Source of the DNA: Synchiropus splendidus
Taxonomy: Eukaryota; Chordata; Actinopteri; Syngnathiformes; Callionymidae
Assembly (NCBI RefSeq): GCF_027744825.2
Contig: NC_071340.1
Span: forward strand, 8,261,501-8,325,500
DNA length: 64,000 bases
Direction of reading: 5' to 3'
Positions 11,560 through 22,500 of the stretch are shown in pieces. The notes beneath the pieces were generated by a model that was not told the origin of the DNA, ran no database searches, and was given only the letters and a program-made list of their open reading frames with translations. Numbering within the stretch: position 1 is the first letter of the stretch; the number at the start of each line of letters is the position of its first letter. Both the position numbers and the translations under genes were made by a program.

Positions 11560-13780
11560 ATAACCACCTGTAACTGCACAACAATCTGTCTGTCCTGACT
11601 GTTTAACTTGGACACTGTGGAACGTAGCGTTGAACAACATCAGTTTAATAAAACAAATCGCTTTGCAGTGTCATAATAAACGCATGCTATTGTTCGGATA
11701 CAAATTCAAATTATTACCCTGTGTTTCAACTAAAACATTAGTGTCATTTATTTCACGATGGGGGGGGCTTTTTAAATAACAGCTGAACATTAGCTGGAAA
11801 TTAAATAAACTGTTTAATGGTAGACACCGCCATCTAGTGTCCGGTTGCTGTAATCGCAGACTGTAAGCAGCCCTACGTCACCCACGTTAGTTCATGTATA
11901 GAATAGAAGACAGTATTTGTCATTATAGGAGGTGCTACACAGAGCCACTTAACGCCACAGAAGGGGACAAAAACAAACACAAAAACTACCACAGGGAGTG
12001 TAGTCCTCCTCCTTTTATGAGAGAGGAGACAGGCTGTTGTTTTTCTTTTTTAATGACACGTGTTTACTCATAGGTTTTTCCTGTATGATATTTGTGGTGT
12101 GCAACTTTAGTTATTATTATTAACAATAGCTCCTTTATTAATGGATTTTTTAACATGTGATCATCTTGTGCTAATTTGGTGTTTGAGAGTCATTCAGTCC
12201 AATTAATTTAATTCAAAATACTGTTGAAATGTTACATGCTTGTGTTGCCATGACATTAAAAACAGTACTGCAAGCTTCCTATTTGTGGCCACAGACACAT
12301 AATGAGACTATCATGGGTATCAGAATGAGTGTTATCCCTTGGTCTCTCACCAGCCGTCAATAATGCCTTGGATTGCTTCATTCCATACCTTGTATAGATC
12401 ACAAAACAGTTTTTAAGCATTTCAAAGAGCGTTCACCTTCTCAACAGGAATTAGCTTCGTCCCAGGAGCATCAACAGAGCATGTTTAACAAGGCACAGCT
12501 TGCAGTTTTTACCCCAAATGCTGTGGATTAGGTCCAGGTCAGGAGGTCGAGACCAGTCCGGCCCCTTTCTGGTGTGCGGACCAGGACCAAATACAGCCCT
12601 GGATTAGTGGACAGGGGCCACTGTTTTTGGAGAATACAAAGACTGTTTCTGACTGTGACTCTGTGGAGAGGTACAGAAAGCTTTGTGAGTACTTTAATTC
12701 AGATGATTCAACTTAGTATGATCACCAGCTGAAAGGTCAAGAAATGTTCTTCAGCCAGGACACTTTATGCTTTATACTTCAGCAGCCCTTTGGTTCCCCC
12801 CTCAGGCACACACAACTTTTGTTGGGTTCTTGACAGTGTCAAAAGGATGGCCAAGCTCCAAAATGGATCAAAATCCTTGCCATTTGACTACAATATAAAG
12901 AAAACTAGTGCCACTCCTGCATACCATATCTATGGTATCCTCCAGAGTTCTCGACTCCAAAACCTCTTCAATGTTTCGCCCATTGGTAAGCAGTCAATAT
13001 TTAATATGCACAAATAATAAGAACAAACCCGAGACTGCATGTCCTCGTACAGGGCGACAACTTCACCGAGCCATGACCCAAAACACATTCTTTCTATTGA
13101 ACTTGAAATGTGACACTCGAGCAGGTGTGGGTGAAAACACAATCAGAGCAGTGAGGAAACACATACTATCAAATCTGCTGAAGTCACACTCCTTCTGACT
13201 TGAGCAACCACTGACCTCAGACCAGCCGCTGATGGTTTCAACATGTTCTCATGAAACAAACCACCTGTAAAGAATACGTACAGCTAACAGTATGGCCACC
13301 TGGGAAGCAGGTTTGATGTCAATCGTGTTCTTTGCAGTGGTCATGGCTGAGGCTTTCATGGTCTAAATGTGCTGGATACCTTTTTGTACAATTTCACAGC
13401 GCAAAAAAAGGTTATTTAATGTTTTGTTTTTGTTTTTTTGGTCAGCTGTCTGAGCTTTGTGCGACCCGTAACTGAAGGTTGATATCATGATTAGAAGATA
13501 TAAGTAATAAAATCAAAATAGTCATTCCAACTGAAAAAAACGAACTTAAATCACCATTACTTTTTTAGACTCAAATAATACAGTTGTGTTGCATGATGTG
13601 CATTTACAACGATGTGTTTCCTGTGATCGATCATAAGCAAGTTCTAAAAGAGAGAAGAAAAAAAAGAGCATGACTTGTGAACAGACGAAGTAGTGTTTGC
13701 ATCAGGGGCCACACCTCTGTCCCGCCCCTGCTGGCCCCCACCTCTTCATCCTCCTCCTCCTCTTCATCCCTGCAGTTCCG
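11560..13780. other. Intergenic DNA upstream of fbp1
   Basis: I see no gene here. The stretch contains a G-run at 11761-11766 and T- and A-rich runs, and short frames without family resemblance (12790-13198). Distal fbp1 regulatory elements may lie here, but none is recognisable. Confidence 0.5.
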
Positions 13781-13787
13781 CGTTGCA

Positions 13788-13793
13788 TTTAAA
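13788..13793 (+). promoter_or_regulatory. TATA-like TTTAAA of fbp1
   Basis: GCATTTAAAG lies 50 bp before the fbp1 start codon, after a pyrimidine-rich CCT/TCC tract at about 13738-13775. If used, it would place the transcription start near 13815-13822 and give a 5' UTR of only about 20-30 nt. Confidence 0.35.
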
Positions 13794-13842
13794 GTCTCCC
13801 CGCGTCCTCCACGTCCGCACACTCGCACCGGGACACGCCATC

Positions 13843-16800
13843 ATGTCGGACCAGGGCGTCTTCGACACCAACGTGGTGACCATGACCCGCTTCGTGATGG
13901 AGGAGGGTCGCCGGGCGAAGGGCACCGGCGAGCTGACCACGCTGCTCAACTCCCTGTGCACGGCGGTGAAAGCCATCTCCAGCGCGGTGCGCAAGGCCGG
14001 GATCGCTCACCTGTGAGTACAGCAACATCTGTGGTCCCAAAAGCGTCCACGCTGACAGGCACACAAACGTGGGGATCGGTGCAGAGACGGAAGCGCAACT
14101 CGACACCTGGCACGCCCACTTTTGGATTGGAACTCTTCTGAAGAGTCTAAGTTGTAGTCATATGTTAGCCATCTCTTGAGTCTCTCGTGACGTCAAGATT
14201 ATTTTTATTCTCATAGAATACATGCTGTTTAATTCACACATTATTTGAACTAAATAAGAGAGTGACTGGATCGGGGTTCATTTGGACGTACACAAGAAGT
14301 AAGGATCAAGCCAATCTATTCTCGTATCAGTTTTTAACTACTGTCTTCCAAATCCCAAAACTTTGTGACTTTTTTTCAAATCCAAAAAGGTAAGGTGGAG
14401 GATGATGGATTTGCATTATTCAAAGCATTGAAAATAATTTCTCGATGAAAAGAAGTAAACAAATTGTAAGTATAACATGAAGTAAAATATTTTCCTTGTT
14501 CCCATGGAACTTACCAGTGACACCTGTAAAGAACAGATCACTTCAGATAAGCCAATTCAAAAGCAGATTGAATGTGTTCTATGTGCAAGAGTGTGCATCA
14601 CACCAGGTTGGCTCAGGAATATGGCTGAACAAATGCATTAAGATCACTGGTCTTTTGTGACCTGACATTTTGTTAACTTCATAAATAAATAAAAAAAAAT
14701 ATGAATCTGTATGTAAAATGAGAATTGACATCAGTAAATTAAAGAATGCCTTTGGACATATCCATAAATTAACCAGCTAGAAGTTCTTTTTTTTTTCTAA
14801 ATCTAAAAGACCAAAATTATCTGTGACTCTCTCTGACTGATCTGTTACCATTTAAACAGTATTTGCATGTGTTAATAAATAATGAGATTAAGTAAACACA
14901 ACAGTTAAACTGGAAGTATTCTTATTTGTAATACTCCTCATTCTGCCACAACAGCTAATGTAGTGTAAATATAAAGTTATTTAATTTTGTTCATGTAAAT
15001 GTGTATTTCCTTATTTCCATAAAACGTAACTTTTACTAACCTGTGACCACGATTTGGTTTGTAAGATACAGGTGGCTCAGATGGGTTTGATTTGGCCACT
15101 TCATTTGGGAAGTGTTGGACTGTACCTAGTTCACTGACCTCAATTTGATATTGGTCAGTTTATTTTGAAGAGATAGACTTGGGGACGTCACAAGAAAGAC
15201 CATGGTTTGTGCAGTTATATGAAGGAAAGCCTTGCTGTCTCTGACTTTAAGTAGCTTGGATAGAGAAGCCTGTACTTCATTGTCATGCTCATAATCTGGC
15301 ATCTTAAACTGTTAAAAGCAAATGACGAATTATAAAATGTGGGATTGAGGAGTGAGTAAAAATAAATAAATGAACTTGGCTGTAACTAAGGGACGTGCGA
15401 CAGACAGGACAGAACCTGTAGGAATCTAATCTCTTCATTGATATGAAAGAGGAAATGCCTGGGTGAAGCGCCAAAGAAAACACCTTGCTTCATCAATGAA
15501 GCAACCCCTGAAAACCCTTCTGTTACCCAAGTCTTTAACAACACTAGCCACACAATAGTTTTTTTCGAATCACTCGGTACATAATGAGAGAAGACCTCTG
15601 GAGTATGATAATCTGATTTCCTAGAAATGTCACATTTATACTTGTGTTTTGGCTCGAGACATCAACATTATATTCTATTGTTTTATATTACATTAAATGG
15701 CTTTATTATGAACAACCTCTTGACATTGTTGTGTAAAATTGCATTTCAAACTAGTTCAGTGTTTACTCAAATTATTAAAGTTATGAGATGAAAGACTGTC
15801 AAATCATCAATACATGTGTGAGTGTGAGTTTAAACCATTGAGAGGACGGAGGCACCACTATTCATACTGTATTATTGCAATGCACTAACTCGCCACTGTG
15901 TCACAGACTACTTGTGTGCACCTGAAGGTGTCCATCATTTCCTGCAACGCCATCTGTTGTTTCAAGAGCTTGGCATGATGAAAGAGAACCTGCTCATGGC
16001 GGCATACTTGTATGCTGTTTTCAACTTCATGCTGACGCATCATTTTCCCGCAGCTATGGCATCGCGGGCAGCACCAACGTGACGGGCGACCAGGTGAAGA
16101 AGCTGGACATCCTGTCCAACGACCTGATCATCAACATGATCAAGTCGTCCTTCACCTCCTGCGTGCTGGTGTCAGAAGAGAACGAGAAGGCAATCATTGT
16201 GGAGCCGGAAACACGGGTGAGAGGGGAACCTAGAGAGGGAGCGGGAAGCACAACAAGAAAATCCAGTCGAATTGAGTTGAACTGTCTGGAGGGCTTCTTC
16301 TCATGGTAATTGGAGTCAACAATTCCCGTCTCTTTCAGGGTAAATACATTGTCTGTTTTGATCCCCTGGACGGGTCCTCCAACATCGACTGCCTGGTCTC
16401 CATCGGGACCATCTTTGCAATCTACAAAAAGGTACTCCAAGATTTGAATTGAATAAATTGAATTAAGTCAGGTGACATCCTGTAGGAGAAGTCACCAGCT
16501 CCATCATCAGTCCATCAACTATGGCAACTGTGTGGTTCGCCTCATCCAGACTGCATCAATCTGAGGGACACCACCATCCAGCCCTCCATTACTGACTCCA
16601 TTAACAGACAAATGGAGCACTACACATGTGGATACTAGCAACACAGTTTCTTCCAGAACTCAAACCTTGTCTGTGATGTTGGTAAATGTTGTTCTGGATG
16701 TGAAACCGAACCAGACATTTAACTTCCTTGTGCTGCTTCTCAGGCCACAGATGATGAACCATGTGAGGAAGACGCCCTGCAGCCTGGCAGGCACCTGGTG

Positions 16801-17891
16801 GCAGCCGGTTACGCCCTCTATGGCAGCGCCACAATGATGGTCATCTCCACGGGTCAGGGCGTCAACGGCTTCATGCTTGACCCCGTAGGTGTCATCCTCT
16901 GCATTGTTGACAACGCTCTTGGACTTCACAACCTCATGTTTTCCTCCTCACCAGGCAATCGGTGAGTTCATCCTGGTGGATCGGGACATCAAGATCAAGA
17001 AGAAGGGGAAGATCTTCAGCTTGAACGAAGGCTACGCCAAGTACTTTGATCCGGCTGTTACAGAGTACCTGGAGAAGAAGAAGTTTCCTCAGGTGAGGCC
17101 CACATGTGTCTATATTGCAGAGAAAATGGAGCTGGAGTATTTGTCTGTGTGCTGAGTTCCAGACTGATATTTTAGGATTTAGATTGTAGATGTACTTGAC
17201 CCGGCTCTCGTTCACAACAGGACGGCTCTGATCCATACAACGCCCGCTATATCGGCTCCATGGTGGCAGACGTTCACCGGACCCTGATGTACGGAGGAAT
17301 CTTTTTATACCCCGGAAATACCAAGAGCCCCAAAGGAAAGGTAGGGCTGTCATTGAGTCAGCACACGCTGCACTACTACAGTAGAAGTGATGGTTAATTT
17401 TCTGATGAATCATACTTTCTTACAGAAAATAATAGATCTCCTGTGTTTTTAAGTTAATATTCAGCTGACATTTGTGGTGAACATGCAGACAATGTTGGGA
17501 ATATAATGGGGCGCTGGCAACATCCTTTGCTGCTACTCAGCCCTCAACTCTCTAACAACACATAAGTGTGAAGGGCCAAAAATGATCATAAAACCGATTC
17601 GTTTTTATTATGGCTGCTGTCTAGGTCTGTTTGTCTTTTGTGAAAGCACATGTCAAAATGAGACATGGCAATTATTCCCTTACCTCTTGCTCCTCACAGC
17701 TGCGTCTGCTGTATGAAGGGAACCCAATGGCCTTCATCATGGAACAGGCGGGTGGAATGGCCTCCACCGGCCTGCAGAACATCCTGGACATTCAGCCTGT
17801 GAGCATCCACCAGAAGGCCCCGGTGGCCATGGGCTCGCCCGAGGATGTGCTGGAGTACGTCGCCATCTGCAAGAAACACGCCCTCAAGTGA
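13843..17891 (+). CDS. fbp1: Fructose-1,6-bisphosphatase 1 (liver-type)
   Basis: Cytosolic gluconeogenic enzyme, converting fructose 1,6-bisphosphate to fructose 6-phosphate and phosphate; Mg-dependent and inhibited by AMP. Coding exons: 13843-14012, 16054-16216, 16339-16431, 16744-16884, 16955-17092, 17221-17340, 17700-17891. All junctions are GT-AG and phases match; 338 aa, the length of human FBP1. Visible active-site elements: metal ligands in VSEEN and FDPLDGSSN, substrate residues in SLNEGY, ARYIGSM, FLYP and SPKGKLRLLYE. The AMP loop GTGELT and Tyr57 (AHLYGIAG) are intact. Gln69 (VTGDQVKK) marks the liver-type paralogue. The start was chosen because MSDQ matches the family N-terminus; an in-frame upstream ATG at 13693 would add 50 unrelated residues. 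Position 140 is Lys rather than Arg. Teleosts may carry further fbp1 copies, so an a/b suffix is not assigned. Confidence 0.95.
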
Positions 17892-17990
17892 GACGACGCC
17901 TTGGCTCACCAGAAAACACGGACAATAATGACCAAAGATAAAGCTTTGGAGGGGCGACCATCTCCTGACCTCTTGTTGTGCCTTAATATG

Positions 17991-18057
17991 AATAAACTGG
18001 ACATGTGAAGGACCAAACACGACCTCGCTGAAACTTGTTTTCCTTGGCAAAAATAAA
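17991..18057 (+). other. fbp1 poly(A) signals
   Basis: Two AATAAA hexamers follow the fbp1 stop, at 17991-17996 and 18052-18057. They imply 3' UTRs of roughly 120 or 180 nt. Alternative use is possible. Confidence 0.6.
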
Positions 18058-18069
18058 TCCATTATATAC

Positions 18070-19420
18070 AAGTTTGTGTAGTGGATGGTGTTTCATTTGT
18101 ATCACACAGTGAGGAAGGGTTTGTGGGAAATTTGGAGCAAAACCTGGGTTTCCTCTAGGAGCTCTGCTTTCCTCCTACCGTCCCAAAACATACCTTGATG
18201 ATTCTAAGGTCTGTGTGAGAGTTGTCTGTCTATATGTGTATAACATTTGAGCATCCACGATGTGGATCAAGCAAGGAGTTCTTAGTATAAATTTGACGCA
18301 GGTTCCAGTTTGATTTGTGCTTGAAAATATTAGCATAATAAATAAAAATGTTTATGAATGATATTTGTGGTGAAGTAATCCAGGCCGTGGGCTCTTGTGG
18401 TGAAGCTGTCAATCAATGGCAAGCACGAAGTGAGGTCTGTGGTTGGCTGGTCTTGGCTGTATATTGAAGGGCAAGCGCCCAAGTGATGTCTGCCACCGCT
18501 GTTGTGGTTTGTGGCAGCTCTGCACCATGTCACACATGCACAATGGGAGAAATAGAGGTAGTTGATCGACATAGGCGCAATACCCATACATCCAATATTT
18601 ATTTAGTATTTGTTAGTAAATAAATAAAATAAATAGCATCCTCCTATCACTCAACATTTAAATTAATAATTTAAATATGACATCCACAAGCCTTTTCTTA
18701 TGACTGCTTTGAAGCATAAACAACAGATTGAGGGGAGTGAAAGCACTTCGGCGTCAAGAAAAGGGAGTGATGGAGTGGTTTCCGAACATCAAAGGCAAAA
18801 TGCATTTGAGTGTAGTGTGAAGCGGAATATTGTTTTAGTCATTCAAGCATAAATAAACTATGATAAATATATTTGGCAGTAGCTGACCTTTAAGTGCAAG
18901 TTCAGGACTTTGACCTTTAAAGTTCACTGAGGCACTTTTCAATTTGGGTCTCTATTCCAGATTGTCATGGCACATTGGACCGTTTCTTAGAAGTAACTGT
19001 ATCATCCAATGCAATATATTTTCTTTATATCATATCATACCCATTTTGTTTGAAAAAGCTTGACTACAGATGAAAACAAAAGACTTTCAAGTGAAACAAA
19101 TTGTATTGAGTGTTAGGAAAAGGGAACGCAAGACTTTGCAAAAGTGTATGTGATGGTGCTTCTCTACACCTGATGTTCAAATGAGCCTCACTGGAAACAC
19201 CTGCTCATGACCGAACCAAGATGGCTACAGTGGATAACTTCCTCAACTTGGTCTGAACACTACTTTTTGGTGACCCTGTGATAAATCTTGAGCAGCAGCT
19301 CTCCATAGCTGACACTCGACACCCACACACCCCCACACACACACACACAAAGACCCACACACTTCCACTCCACTGCTCTCACAAATAGATCCCCTGGCTC
19401 GTCCTCACAGATCTGGGAAT
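18070..19420. other. fbp1-fbp2 intergenic spacer
   Basis: About 1.4 kb of AT-leaning DNA with no gene. It includes an AAATA-rich stretch near 18600-18645 and a CA run at about 19326-19348, just before the fbp2 proximal region. Confidence 0.55.
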
Positions 19421-19430
19421 GAAAAGCCTT

Positions 19431-19436
19431 CAGCTG
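19431..19436 (+). promoter_or_regulatory. CAGCTG E-box upstream of fbp2
   Basis: A CAGCTG E-box, the type bound by myogenic bHLH factors, lies 76 bp before the fbp2 start codon. It fits the muscle expression known for FBP2, but a six-base motif occurs often by chance. No clear TATA box is seen between 19350 and 19511. Confidence 0.2.
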
Positions 19437-19511
19437 GTTGTAAGGTCGCCCACTCACAGTCAGTCCTCCACGCAGTGAGCACAGTCACGGCTGCCCACCA
19501 GCAGAACCGCC

Positions 19512-22500
19512 ATGTCCGACCAGTCCGCCTTCGACACAGACGTCTGGACCTTGACTCGGTTCGTCATGGAGACGGGTCGACAGGCTAAAGGAGCGACCGG
19601 GGAGCTGACCCAGCTCATCAACTCCATTCTGACGGCCATCAAGGCCATTTCCTCGGCGGTGCGGAAGGCAGGCCTGGCCCAGCTGTGAGTACACAGATGC
19701 CTTATTATGCAACAACAAAAAGTCTGATGCTGCATCCTTGCACGGAGAGGTCAGAGGTCAAGACTAGCTTTCAGTAGGTACATTCCGTGTGGCTCTCTGG
19801 CCTTTCACAGCAGTCACGAGTCAAACACACGACTCAAGTCTCTTCCAGAAATATTATACTTTGAGCTTCAGACTAAACTGCACTTCCTTCGCTATAGCAT
19901 GAGCTGTCTTTAGAAGTAACGGAAGTGAAAGTCTGCCATCCTGAGGGAGAGCCAAACACAACACGCTTCCAGAATTAAAATTGAAACTACTTCAGATGAA
20001 ATGTGCTAATTATTGCTTAAACCTTATCCTTTATTACCCGCGGGTACAAGCTATTGCTAATATAGACGATGGAATCTTCCTCCACGGTCATGTATCAAGT
20101 ATCCAAAGAAGGGTCTTAAATACTTCATTAGCACTGTTTTGCAGTGCCTCGCTAGTTTAATACTTATTCAACTGAATAATGAATATAAGACATTTCTCAT
20201 TAAAACGATGTCAAAATGTATGGACGCTTGGATTCATTTATTTTAAAAGCTGCTAGTTGTACTAAAGAGGAATATTTGAAGATTACTTCCAGTATACCTG
20301 AGCTCAGTCACTGTGGATTTAAATCTTTATTGTGTTTCTGTTGAGCAGGTTAACATGCTGAGCCCAGAACCCCTGAACACTGGGTTCAACATTTTGCCTC
20401 CCTTGGCAGCAGTGTTTGTTCATGAGCAGACTTAAGTACTGATATCATTTCTTGAGAAATATAAGGCTTCAGTGTGCAGTGGCTTTTCTCAACAGTTTTA
20501 ATCTTGGTGATACAATACAGTGCTGGATATTGCATTTCACAACTTTGCCATTGTTGACATTGTGGTCGAGAGCCAACTATGGCGGTGAGGAATAAATTGA
20601 ATGCTCCTGAAACATCTCTATCCCGTAATAATAATAATAATAACAATTATTATTATTATTGTTGTTTGTGCATCTACTGAGGGATGCATTTGTTTGACCA
20701 TCATCTGAGGTGTGTTTTTAATTTTGTATAAAAGGACAGTTTTAAAAAATCTGTCATATAAAGTTGTAGCTGTACAACTGCAACATAATGCTACACAGGT
20801 TTAAAATAATCAAGAATAAGTTGCTTATAACCAATAGATTATGTCATTTGAGGGGAACGGGGTCTGACTTTTATTGATGATGGTAGCACATAGTGCCCAT
20901 TGTACGTTCCCCAAAGATGGGGAAGCAGCCTAAAACACTAGCTCAACAATAAAAAAAAATGCATTTAGCAAATTGCAGATTTCCTAACTAGGTCTAGTCT
21001 TATTTTTTTGAAATAGTGGCAACATAACTCACAGACGCATTCCTTTCATTTGAAGTCCACGAAAAGATCTGGGGCATCAGAGGCCACACTGACATTTTTC
21101 AGCCCAGTTCTTCTCTGAAACCGGGCCAACTCTGAGAGAACGGGCCTTTATCCAGAGAACCTAACAAAACAGCGACAACATTCATTGAGCCCACAAGAGG
21201 ATAATTGGTGCTTGGACATCCTGAAAGTCAATATCTGTGTAACAGGTAGCAGGAAGTTTGGTCAGGTAACAAAACCTGTTTTCTCTCGCAGACAGGGAAT
21301 CGCTGGCTCTGTGAATGTGACCGGTGATGAGGTGAAGAAGCTGGACGTGCTGTCTAACGCTCTGGTCATCAACATGCTGCAGGCCTCCTATGGTACCTGC
21401 TGCATGGTGTCGGAGGAGAACAAGGAGCTCATTGTCACGCCCAAAGACAAGAGGGTATGATCTCTCTGCTCCGGTTAGTTAGTTCAGTTACTGTCCTTCA
21501 AAAAGCCCTTCAATACTGGAGAACTTCCTCATACTTGAGGCAACAAACAAAGATGTCACAATGAAGGAAAGCGTGTGTTGCTCCTTCAAAAGCATTTCTG
21601 TATGACACACCTTTTGCTCAAGACAGACAGTTATCCAAGTCATATCAAGAATTTCCTTTCCTTTTTACAGCATCACTAACTTTCTATCCAGGGCAAGTAT
21701 GTGGTGTGTTTCGACCCATTGGATGGCTCCAGTAACATCGACTGTTTGGCCTCAATCGGAACCATATTCGCCATCTACAAGAGGGTCAGTCCAAAAAGTC
21801 CCACTAAGAATTTAAGTGATCTTCTGTATTTTTGCTTTAGGATTGTGTCAAAATTCAAGCTTTTTATTTGCCATCTTTCCTCTGTCAGCCAAAAACCCTT
21901 GCCCCTCCTACAAAATGATGAAACACGGGCCTTGTGAATAAGCAGATAACAGAATAACTGAGTCAGAACCTGCAGTAGGTCTTGAAGAACACAAGAGGAC
22001 GGTGTTGTACAAATGTTCCGGCTATTAATAACGCCGAGCAGCTGTTGCCCTCGAGGCCTTTACTGTATATGTGTCGTAATATTGGCCTTGAGGCTGTAGT
22101 TTAAAGTTTGAATTAATGTGACGATCAATGATCATTTACACTGCGCCCATCATCTTAACTCCCACTCTCCGTTTTCAGGTGTCCTAACTGTGGTGTTGTC
22201 ATTCAGTAAAGCGTGCGCTCCTGGAAGTCATAACTGTTCATATTTCTGGGAGCAGATTTCAGACGGAGAGCCGGAGGAGAGAGACGCTCTTCAGCCTGGC
22301 ACCAACATAGTGTGTGCAGGATACGCTCTGTACGGCAGCGCCACCTTGGTGGCCCTCAGCACTGGTGCAGGCCTCAGCTTCTTCATGCTGGACCCAGTGA
22401 GTAGACAAGTCCACCATTGGTGTCGCTCCTCGTGACCCTCACTGTTGTTGTTCTGTACTGTTTGATGTGCATCAGATGGTTTTCTGAAGGAATGCAGACT

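Larger units (their letters stand above)
11160..11560. promoter_or_regulatory. CpG-rich promoter-like block of an unidentified gene
   Basis: This block is visibly richer in C, G and CpG than the flanking DNA. It contains a perfect NRF1-type motif at 11398-11409 (CGCGCATGCGCA). On the minus strand there is a near-ideal donor after 11182 (CTCCGG|GTAAGT) and another after 11481 (GCGGCAG|GTGAGC). On the plus strand there is a donor after 11470 (CATCAG|GTGAGC). This looks like the start-site region of a housekeeping-type gene, most simply one transcribed leftwards and head-to-head with fbp1. In human, FBP1 is head-to-head with AOPEP, but no AOPEP exon is visible here, so the gene stays unnamed. 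Confidence 0.5.

Noticed and set aside
13693..13842. Upstream in-frame ATG that would extend fbp1 by 50 residues
   Set aside because: The extension is unlike any FBPase N-terminus and would start before the likely transcription start.
16934..17413. 159-codon minus-strand open frame
   Set aside because: It overlaps fbp1 exons 5-6 in antisense; no domain, and it ignores the intron.
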